DNA from: Turnera subulata
Lineage: Eukaryota; Streptophyta; Magnoliopsida; Malpighiales; Passifloraceae
Direction of reading: 5' to 3'
Length of the DNA: 64,000 nt
NCBI GenBank assembly: GCA_028386065.3
Contig: JAKUCV010002023.1
Location: forward strand, 354,179 to 418,178
In this document: positions 55,281 through 64,000 of the stretch, in pieces
How the letters are laid out: every line of letters begins with the position of its first letter
Numbering within the stretch: the first letter of the stretch is position 1
The notes under the pieces: model-generated
The model's database searches: none
Seen by the model: the letters and a program-made list of their open reading frames with translations, nothing else
What the model was told of the DNA's origin: nothing
Made by a program: the position numbers and the translations under genes

Positions 55281-57971
55281 TGAAACGCCTCGACCCGTAT
55301 TTACCGTACACAGTAAACACGTGCCGGAACTGTAACAACCTGACCAAATAAAGCCCAGCATACAGTGTATACAACAGAAACACGGGCTCAACAGCCCAAA
55401 CTAGAAAACATCAATAACGACATAATCGGCCCAATGGCCCATCAACAGTAAAAATAATGCACAACGGAAGACTTAACAACTCACTAAAACACTGTATGCG
55501 TCATAGATGCAAACTATGGATCCAAGTCCTGTCCAAGGGATAACGCCGCAGCCTGTCTGGAATGCACCCAACCTGTATCACAAATAACTCATCCTACGGG
55601 ATGAAAGCCCGCAGCTGAGGGGTGAGTCCGAAGTGCTCACCGACGAAGGATAGACAATCAATATGCAACCCTAAAATTACTCAAGTCGCACACAGGCTAA
55701 ACAGCCAAACACACCAAAACAAAAACAAGACCCAAAACCGGTCTAAGACCAAAAAGACTCAAATAAAAATTCAATTTCCAATTTTATCTTTCCGGGCCCC
55801 GTCACGGATAAGCTAGGGGTCAGACCTGGTTATCAACACATTCCGGGTGCCAGACCAAATCCAGAGAACCCAGGGATCGACATCCCAAAAATAATCACGG
55901 GACAGACATCCCAAGCATAGACATGCTTATCACAAGTAACCCAGGTCATGGCCACCACGAAACAGTCTTAAACCATCGAGTCGTACCACTACTTATCACG
56001 TGACAATTATATTATGATCATCAAAATCAAATCACAGGGATCGACATCCCTAACCAAAATCCCGGGATAGACATCCCTACCCAAAATCAAGGATCGACAT
56101 CCTTATCTCAAATTTTTAAGTAATTCCAATATATCTTATACCAAAAAGACTCAAGATCAACATCCAAATACCAACCAAGATACTGGGATAAACATCCCGA
56201 CAACGATCAAGACAAATGCAACATGCAATAATCAACAAACACAATAACCGAGTAATATAGGCACATATCGAAGGAAATCCATCCTCACCTTGGCCGATTA
56301 CTCAACTCCGGAGACAATGACCGGTCCCAAGCCGGCTCCTCGGGAAACTGCCCGATATCATAACCTATACATCAAAGCAATACATACTCACATAAATGCA
56401 CATAATCGGTATACTATGATGCCAATACTACGAAATAAACCCATCCCAGTTCATATCCTTTATTATCATTTTTTACTGAAAATATTATACCGTACGTATA
56501 TCCGAATATAATTTCGATACCATACTTTAATTAAAACTCTTTTCAAAATATTTTCATAAATTAATTATAATTTCCAAAATTATAATCCCCTTAATTTTTT
56601 CAGAAAAATAATAACGTATTTATAATTTCCAGAAAATATATATAGTATTTATCTTTTTCTATATATAATATTATTTTCCAACACAACATATAATTACCTT
56701 TAATTTTCAAAGTACATATATACATATATATTAAGGTAAGCACATACTATATGTATTCTTTTTCCAGAAATTATAACCATATAAACATATTTTCTGAAAA
56801 TAAATATAGGTATGCATATTTATTTTCTAAAGATATAATACATCCCCAAACAATTTTATTATCAATATAATAATCTATTTCCAGGAATATTACTTAGGTA
56901 TACCATATATATTTTTTTTTTCCAGAAAATATATACTACAAATATATAGGTATTTCTATTATTTTTTTTATTAATTAACGGACTGGGCCAAATAGTGCAA
57001 GCCCAGGTCCAAGGCTATAAATCCTTCAGGTTCAGCCCAAGCCCAGGTGTCCAGATCCAAGACACCCAAGCCAGGCCCGTATATAAAACCCAGCTAACCA
57101 AAAAGAAAACCCAGGCCCAAGTGAACAGTCTGGTTTGAGCCCTGGCCAGGGACCCGTCGGGTCAACCCGGCCCGGCCACGACCCGGCTGCTGAAATGGGG
57201 CAGGGGGTTGTCTTCAACCTGCAGCTCACCTGAGTTGTAGCGACGGGAACACGGGAGCAGGGACGGCTGCAGGTGCGATCTGGCAGCGTGAAAGCAAGGC
57301 GGCAACGTCGAGGTGCAAGTCTCGGTGGCGGCTCGCTCGGTGTGTTCACGCAAAGGTGGAGGCGCGGTGGTGGACGTCTCCGGTGGTCGCAGCGGCGAAC
57401 GAAGAGGAGGAAGGAAGAGGCAGCGCGACGTTGATGGCGGCGAGCGTGATGTCGAGTGTTGGCTCGCGGTGGTGGTCGGACTTGGTGTGTGGTGGCGGGT
57501 CGGCCGGTCCTCCTTCTCTCTTTTTTTTTCTTGTTTCATTTTTTTTTCCTCTCCCTTTTTTTTTTCTTTCTTCTTCTTTCTTTTCTCTCTTTTTTTTTTC
57601 TTCTCATCTTCTTTCCCTTCCTGCTTTCTTCTTCCGGCTTTAAACTGTTTTTTTTACTATTCCACATGTGAAGCTTCAAATAATGCAGCTTGTCTGCATT
57701 GTGAAGCGAGTCCGGTCCGGACCAGAAAATAACTGATATCCCCTTAGTTATTTTCCGGTGTGATTTTTCCGAAAATCCCGGGACCCGAAAAATACCAACT
57801 TAAGCCCGAAAAATCCACGGAAAAATCACGAGCGCGGGAAAACTCTCGGTTTCGAAAAACGACGTCCGATTTACCTTGAATTAATTACCCAAGATTAATT
57901 AAACAGTAAATCACGGTAAAAAGACTTTTACAGTCCCGGTAAAAATCAAAAATTTTACCCGTGCTGTTACA
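55281..57971 (-). mobile_element. Solo LTR of the gypsy family, minus orientation
   Basis: The plus strand runs from TGAAACGCCTCGACCCG to GTGCTGTTACA. ATTTTT lies directly outside both ends (55275-55280 and 57972-57977), consistent with a TSD in T-rich DNA. It is closest to the LTR at 2336-4745, sharing the order of blocks, the hairpin array (55873-56190: GGGAT-CGAC-ATCCC, AAGCAT-AGAC-ATGCTT, AAGGAT-CGAC-ATCCTT and others), GC-rich block (57000-57500) and pyrimidine tract (57515-57610). There is no internal sequence, so recombination between LTRs removed it. Confidence 0.88.
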
Positions 57972-58448
57972 ATTTTTATTGCCTTTTTGTGATTAATTAT
58001 AATTAGTATAAATAGAATTAATCATACATAAGTAATAATTATGACATCAAATTTTGCACAACTAATAATTATATATAATAGTAAGAATTTAAATAGAAGT
58101 ATTATCGTTTAAAAAAGGGATTTATTTTAATACAAAATAAAAAATTTGAGGACGTAATAAATTATCAAGGAATTGTAGGCCCAAAAGGCTAAAAAGGAGG
58201 CTTGAATTAGCCTCTAACAGAAATTTCGTACTTCAAATCAAACAAAAAAATTTCGCACCAAACTAGACAAATTTTGTATCATGTGAAATATCATGAATCG
58301 CAGGCCATCGAATTTAAACCACGGTAACGAGACGATATCTCTGCCAACCGGACCGTGGCACGGTGCTCACAGTGCCCCCATTTATTATAGGGATAGGATG
58401 TAGAAGAAGCCTAAGAGTTTGTATTTAATGTTAGTAATTCTAACATTA
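57972..58448. other. AT-rich spacer between two solo LTRs
   Basis: Nothing recognised apart from the TSD bases at both ends. Confidence 0.4.
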
Positions 58449-61051
58449 TGAAACGCCCCGATCCGTGTTTACCGTTATACACAGTAAATACGTGGGACCA
58501 CATACTATTACAGAATCCACAGTGGGTAAATATCACAAGCCAACAGTAATAATAATACAACATCAGTACTCGTCCCGGTACGGAGACATTATTACAACAA
58601 GCAACAGAAACAGAGGGACAAATACAAGCAGCGGAAGTCTTAATACAACACAACAATAGATAGCAATATGAATAAGATGCAACGCAGGATGGATCCGGGC
58701 CTGGCAGAGGGTGCGCCACAGCTTGCCTCGAACGTACTTGAACTACGCACAATCAAACTACGTGACCGAGTTACGCAGGCGAGGGGTGAATCCGAAGTGC
58801 TCACCGGGTAAAATCCATAAGCAAATATACATATACAAGCAACCGTTAATTTCCAAGTCACATCATCAACAATTAACTAAGGTTCTCCCGAACCATAAAT
58901 AACACACTTGTGATTCTAGACACGCTATTCCAATTTTATTATCAGGGCCCCTATCACAAGTTAAATGGTGGCCGTTGCCAAGTAGTCAAGCTAGCTAGCC
59001 CGTGGACCCCGCCTTGGTACCTCCACGTATAACTAGCACAGACAGGGAGCAGGCCCCAAGCACACTCTCCCCTAGCGCCTAAAATAAAAATTGGTACAGA
59101 CAGGGAGCAGACCCCAAGCACACTCTCCCCCAGCACCATAAAAATAAGACTACCATCAAGCTATTCCAATATTTAACTGTGACTTACTAGATGTCTAAGT
59201 GTTTCCATTTTATTATTTCTTTTTCCTCAACTTGTTACCACATTACTATTAACCGATCCATATTCATTATCCCGAGTAGGCTCACGGCCTCTCCGCTCGT
59301 CTGGATAATAACTTAACCAACAATTCTAACATCATTAATAACATCAACAGTAGCAATAATTTTAACAACATTAACAGTAACAATTATCAACTTAATTCAT
59401 CTCACAACAAACCATTCACAGCCTCAAAGTATCATACCAGCAAATATCACACATAGAAAACAAACAGGAACTTGATATCACGGCAGTATATAAATATTTA
59501 CTTATCCTCACCTTAGCCGACAAATTCCTCCGGAAACTCTTCTTCTGGTTCCGGTTCCACGTGCTCGTCACGTTATCAAATCCTATATATAATTAATAAC
59601 AAATATACAGTCACACAAATGCACAATAAACATGATATGCATATGATTATAATTCTGTTATCATCATCATTCACCATTTATTTTCCAAGTGTCAACAATA
59701 TACCTTACTCACACCCGGTTATTATTCCGGTATTAATACTTTAATAATACCCTTTTCATTTTATTTTCTCAAAATAATTATTTTTTTCCACAATAATAAA
59801 TCAAGGTAAATATAATTTATTTTTAATTTCCATATTATTTTCAAAATTATTACTCTTTTCCAGAAGTATATTTATTTTCCAAAATTCCTTTTTCTTTTTT
59901 TTTTTTTCCGGACTGGGCCAATAGTGCCAGCCCATGAACTAGGACTAGCAACCCAACAGGTCCAGCCCACGGGACCCAGGCACCAAGGTCCAGGCCAGGA
60001 CACAGACCCAGAACATGGGCCAGTGCCAAGGCGTGGCCCAGCGACCCTGTGACCCGCGACTCGACCCAGATGTAGGCGGGTTGGCTCACCTCAGGACCCG
60101 GATGGTCTTCAAGGGTACGGTGGCAGGCGGCGGCACGTAACGCGGAACGGTGAGGCGATGGCGGAGGCGAGACGGCTGCGAGGAGGCGGCGACGAGCAGG
60201 ACGGTGATGGCGTCGGCTGCAGTTGGACGCGGCAGTGCAACAGCGACGAGCCAAGGAAGGCAGCCGTCGGGTTCTTGCTGCAGGCGGCGCGTCGAGGGGC
60301 GGATTTGGGAGGCGAAAGCGGCGTCCGGTCGGCGACGCTGCGAGGAAAGCGTCGGTGTGGGTGGTGACGCGTGCGGTGGCGCGGAATGGTCCCGCGTGAA
60401 CAGTGACCAGAGGAGGAGGGGAGGGTGACGTGGCCAATTCTGATTGGTTGAGGTGTGTGTCTGTTTTGTTTTTCTCTATTTTTTTTCTTTCTTCTGGTTT
60501 GTTTTTGCAGGAGAGTTGCACTAGGTGTTTGAGTTTTGCAGAGAAAGGAAGGTTACTGGAAGAGAAGCTGGGCAATGGGTTGTGTTATGCGTTTTGCAGG
60601 CAGGAGAATTATACTGGGTTTGTGTGTTTTGCTTGCAGAGAAAGCATGTTTTATGGCCAAAGAAGAACAAAAACTTGTGGCAGACAAACGAGAAAAAGAA
60701 AAGGTATCGGTGCAACGGTTAACTGAGCAGAGTTATTGGGGTTACTGTGCATGATTAACTAGTGAAGAATCTAACCCAGCAAAAGTCCATTATGCCCTCC
60801 TACCATCCTTTAGCTTTCAAACTAAACCAAGGGCACAATCGTCTTTTCGCACCTTTCCAAATCCCGAAAATTCCAACTCGTTCCGAAAATTCTGCAAAAA
60901 TATCTGGAGTATGGAACGAGACTCGGAATTGGAATCCGATGCTCGGTTTACCATAAAATAATTACCAAAGATTATTTCCATATGGTAAATTACTGTACAA
61001 AGTCCTTTTACAGTCCCGGTAAAAATATAAATTTTTACCCGGGCTGTTACA
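58449..61051 (-). mobile_element. Solo LTR of a diverged gypsy subfamily, minus orientation, with TSD CATTA
   Basis: It runs from TGAAACGCCCCGATCCG to GGGCTGTTACA, with perfect 5-base TSD CATTA (58444-58448 and 61052-61056). The middle differs from the two other minus-oriented LTRs: it has a 57-base tandem duplication (GACAGGGAGCAG...CCCAAGCACACTCTCCC at 59039-59150) instead of the hairpin array, then the shared AT-rich part, GGACTGGGCC motif and GC-rich block (59930-60440). ORFs on either strand in the GC-rich block are not gene-like. Confidence 0.9.
59039..59150. repeat. 57-bp tandem duplication in the solo LTR
   Basis: Two units share ACAGACAGGGAGCAG.CCCC and AAGCACACTCTCCCC and differ slightly. 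Confidence 0.85.
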
Positions 61052-61056
61052 CATTA

Positions 61057-62703
61057 AGACATAATCTTAACACCACATAATTCTAAAATTTTGTACTTAA
61101 TTTAAGAATTACTTAATGGAAAGTAAAAAGTTTATGGAATGTTAAAATTTTTCTTTAAAACATTAATATTTCTAAATAATAAAAAAAATATTATTGTATT
61201 TAAATATATCATGTTTATTGAGAAAATATTACATGGCACAATAATTTCTTTTTTTCATAAAAGAACGTGTCTATTTTTTATAACTTTACTGTTTCTCTCA
61301 CCCACGAATTTCAATAGATATTAAACTATTCTAAAATTATCAATCGAAAAAATAGAGAACAATAGAAATAAATTTAAAAAATAGAACTTAAACAAAAGCA
61401 TGATATCAAAAAATATTTTTAGGAAAATTAATTTTAAAAGACAAAAAAGACTCGATGAGGAACCAAAACAAAAACTTAAGGGCATGAAAAGTAAGAAAAA
61501 AAATTAGGAGGGTTGCTAGAAATACTTTTTAGAAAAATTATTTTTTTAGGTGTTAAGAGTTGAATTAGTATTCTCACTCTTACTATGATGATGATGTCGT
61601 ATATATGCATATTTTTGCCTTGATTTAGTTATCCAGATTTACTTAATTATATTTTCACTCCCATTTTAGCTACCACATATCATTTTGTTTGTTTATTGAA
61701 ATAAAAAAAATAAATACTAATAATTAATTTTTCCTCCTCCAACCACAAAAGGTTGATTTCCGGTTAAGCTTTAATGAAACACTATCTATGTCCATGGCGA
61801 GTGTACAAGCCTCTAGCATTACTCTCACATGTTTAGTGTGGGTAGGTTAGGTGCACACTGTTGGAGGTAATAATAAAATATAATGGTGCGTTTAGGAATT
61901 AGGATTATTACTTAAAAGTGGAAGACGTCGAGCTGAAACCATGTAGATAGAAGGATAGGGTTGCGACGAATCAAAAGATGACGAAGTGCACCTAGCTTTT
62001 GAAAAGGAATTGAACCTATGGCAGTCAAACATCCGTCACGAAGAAACTGTGTAGTGGACTCAAAACAGTCAATCCCGCGTCGTTTAATATTACTACTTAG
62101 TTTTTTTTTTTGAACAGCTATATTACTACTTAGTTGATTAGAAAGGTCTTCATTAATAGTTTTATTCCTTTCACACTCATGTGGGCGATAAACAGGAGGC
62201 GGGAATGAATAATGATTCTCTATTAATTATCACCACCAGATAATTATGTTCTCTCCAGCTCTTGAAAATTGTAGAAGGGACATGCTACTGTAACTCTGCT
62301 ATCTACATGTCTCCTCGGCCTCTTAACGCAATAAATGAAGAGAACGGAGGAGACTATTAATAGTCTACGTACCTTTTTAGTTGGACCTTAACTAGTGTGA
62401 CTGTAGAAATGGTTGATGCATGAGAAAAAAAAAAAAAGAAAAGAGAAGAAGGTTTTTATTTTTATTATTTTCAAATGTTCATTATTATGTAACATGGCTG
62501 CGGCTGCCCATGTTGCACAGCGCAGGAGAAGAAGAGAAAAACGGAAATGACCACCAAATATATAATCCCCAGATTGTGCGATTTGGCAAATTCCAGTTCA
62601 ATACTAGGAAATTTGTAAGCAAGAATCAGAGATAGCTAGTGAAATCTTCATGCATTCAAAATGTTTCTGTGTGTCACGATACGAGTAATACATAATTAAC
62701 AGC
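61057..62703. other. AT-rich intergenic region
   Basis: There is no supported gene or element. The region lies between the solo LTR and the 3' side of the phytosulfokine gene. Confidence 0.45.
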
Positions 62704-62774
62704 TATATATATATATATATAGGTAGCTAGCTAGTCATATATATATATATATATATATATAGGTAGCTAGCTAG

Positions 62775-62821
<47 letters not shown>
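62704..62821. repeat. (AT)n microsatellite in three blocks with a duplicated 16-bp spacer
   Basis: AT runs at about 62704-62720, 62737-62760 and 62777-62821 are separated by two identical AGGTAGCTAGCTAGTC units (62721, 62761). It begins only 36 bases downstream of the phytosulfokine stop codon, so it probably lies in that gene's 3' UTR or just beyond. Confidence 0.9.
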
Positions 62822-62823
<2 letters not shown>

Positions 62824-62856
62824 TTGATACAGCAGAGGAAAATACTGCAGATATAA

Positions 62857-63257
62857 TCATGGTTTGTGCTTCTGGGTGTAGATATAATCGACGTGAGCAG
62901 CAAGTGTCCTTCTCATCAAGCACTCTTCCTCTCCATCTCCTTCACAGCTCTCTTCCACCACCTCTGCCTGCTCATCTGCCCCAACTCCCTAATTAATAAA
63001 CATACAAAACAACCGAAATATTAAACTTCGATGACGAATATATATTAACCACCAACCAAAAGACAAAAAGAAAAACTCTCTAATTGACAAGAACAGAAAA
63101 AGCAAACACAATTTTAGTTACATCAACCAACCTGGTGCTGGGTCTTTGCCAAGGAACCACCGTGAAAGTCTGGCTCTGGGCGGGCGGCGTACGTTACAAG
63201 GGTGGAGCAGAGGAGGAGGGTTATCAAAAACAGAGTGAAAATCTTAGCCGTAGCCAT
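62857..63257 (-). CDS. PSK: Phytosulfokine (PSK) precursor, two exons
   Basis: Exon 1 is 63257-63132 (42 codons). It encodes a signal peptide ([20 protein letters not shown], then VTYAA with cleavage likely after Ala25) and the start of the pro-region. Donor CAG|GTTGGT. The intron is 62989-63131 (143 bases), ending TTAATTAG. Exon 2 is 62988-62857 (43 codons plus TGA), phase 0. The total is 85 residues, normal for the family. The C-terminal part has the conserved [17 protein letters not shown], then [17 protein letters not shown] is the mature pentapeptide, with Asp just before it as needed for tyrosine sulfation by TPST in the Golgi. Subtilases then release the peptide, which acts outside the cell on PSKR receptor kinases to promote growth and damp immune responses (family knowledge). 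All key residues are intact. Confidence 0.95.
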
Positions 63258-63350
63258 CTCGTGCTCTATGCTGTGGTTAGAGAGTTAACAGAGATAAGAG
63301 TAGTGAAATTTTGAGGTACATATATATAAAAGAAAGATTGGTGTATGGCG

Positions 63351-63358
63351 TATTTATA
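63351..63358 (-). promoter_or_regulatory. TATA box of the phytosulfokine gene
   Basis: TATAAATA on the minus strand lies about 94 bases before the ATG, leaving a leader of roughly 60 bases. Confidence 0.65.
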
Positions 63359-63765
63359 GAGAATATTGGCGAGGAGAGGGCCGTTGCTGTGTCGTGTGAA
63401 CTTGGTAAAGAACCCAAGACATTGGTTAATAAGCGTGGGAACTTTTTTGGGAGTCTATCAGCCCACAAAAAAATTAATTAAAGTAAAAGACATAAAATTG
63501 GAATATCTTCTAGAGAAAATAAAAAAGTAGATAGAGATAGTTGAAAGAACAAAAAAAAGTGACATTAATAGGAGAGACAAGGAGTTAATACCAAAAAAAA
63601 GAAAGGAAAAAGTCCAAATCATATTAGCTAGTGATATGGCCAGCATATCGATTTCTTATTGTATAATTATTTTGTAGAATGACCTTTGCCTGAATAGTGA
63701 AACAGAATTAATACACTATAGACTAGAAAACAGATATATGTTTGAGAAAAAAAGAAGAATAATAA
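63359..63765. other. Upstream region of the phytosulfokine gene
   Basis: AT-rich with no gene. It would hold the promoter. The copia LTR begins about 400 bases upstream of the TATA box. Confidence 0.4.
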
Positions 63766-63993
63766 TGTTATAAATAAAAGAGGAAGAAGGAGAAGTTTGA
63801 GGGGGAAATGATTTTTTCGGTGAGCTCCGGCGAGGCTCCGGTCGCGGGTTTCATTACCCGGTTTCAGTTTTTCATTTTTATCTCCATTTCTGATTTACAC
63901 ATATATATAATAAGTGGGAATACTGTATAGTATATGTATTTGATATGTATCACAATGATATACATACATGTATTTATACATTGTTTTATAACA
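63766..63993 (-). mobile_element. 3' LTR of a second copia element, minus strand, cut by the window end
   Basis: It runs from TGTTATAAATAAAAG to TTTTATAACA, the same terminal inverted repeats as the LTR at 6728-6927, but with a different interior (CTCCGGCGAGGCTCCGG). It is followed by CTCCCCC (63994-64000), the complement of the polypurine tract, as at 6928-6934. The element should continue beyond the window. Confidence 0.8.
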
Positions 63994-64000
63994 CTCCCCC

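Noticed and set aside
62420..62635. 71-codon plus-strand ORF near the PSK gene
   Set aside because: Composition is AT-rich and lysine/phenylalanine biased, no conserved motif, no promoter context.

Overview
The window reads as nuclear DNA of a flowering plant, most likely a woody eudicot, in a transposon-rich, gene-poor stretch. The evidence is split genes with GT-AG introns, an intact phytosulfokine precursor gene, a PP2-A10-like gene, and plant-type Ty3/gypsy chromoviruses, Ty1/copia, L1-type LINEs, a tRNA-derived SINE, CACTA, MULE and foldback elements. I cannot name the species.

Host genes: (1) the 3' end of an unidentified charged protein at 2-217; (2) a single-exon PP2-A10-like gene at 26067-27374; (3) a two-exon gene for a 59-residue membrane protein on the minus strand, exons 30308-30256 and 29122-28996; (4) a two-exon phytosulfokine precursor gene on the minus strand, exons 63257-63132 and 62988-62857. 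An ORF at 1096-2027 ends in a LINE-like endonuclease start and is interrupted by a probable assembly duplication around the only N (1496).

Layout: 1-2.3 kb, unknown gene end and endonuclease chimera; 2.3-4.7, minus-strand gypsy LTR with a scrap of leader; 4.7-6.7, MITE scrap and foldback element; 6.7-12.7, defective minus-strand copia element with 5-bp target duplication (TSD); 12.8-13.0, foldback MITE; 13.0-22.4, plus-strand LINE remnant split by a repeat-rich insertion and by a full-length minus-strand LINE with 17-bp TSD; 22.8-24.8, remains of another minus-strand LINE; 25-31, host genes; 32.8-35.4, CACTA element in a SINE tail; 35.6-38.4, MULE transposase pseudogene containing an 818-bp foldback element; 38.7-43.3, probable solo LTR with nested MITEs and a SINE; 43.7-54.1, full-length gypsy chromovirus (2.8-kb LTRs, 5-bp TSD, decayed polyprotein); 55.3-58.0 and 58.4-61.1, two related solo LTRs in opposite orientation; 62.7-63.3, phytosulfokine gene; 63.8-64.0, 3' LTR of another copia element running off the end.

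The most unusual signal is not a gene. The copia element carries at 9.5-11.1 kb, where gag and protease should lie, more than twenty short hairpins whose stems differ but whose loop is nearly constant (TTCNR on the plus strand, closed by C-G). The LTRs of the gypsy family carry analogous arrays with other constant loops (GTTG-type and ACCRA-type in the element's sense strand). Stem variation with pairing kept is what conserved structure, or a palindrome-making replication process, would leave.
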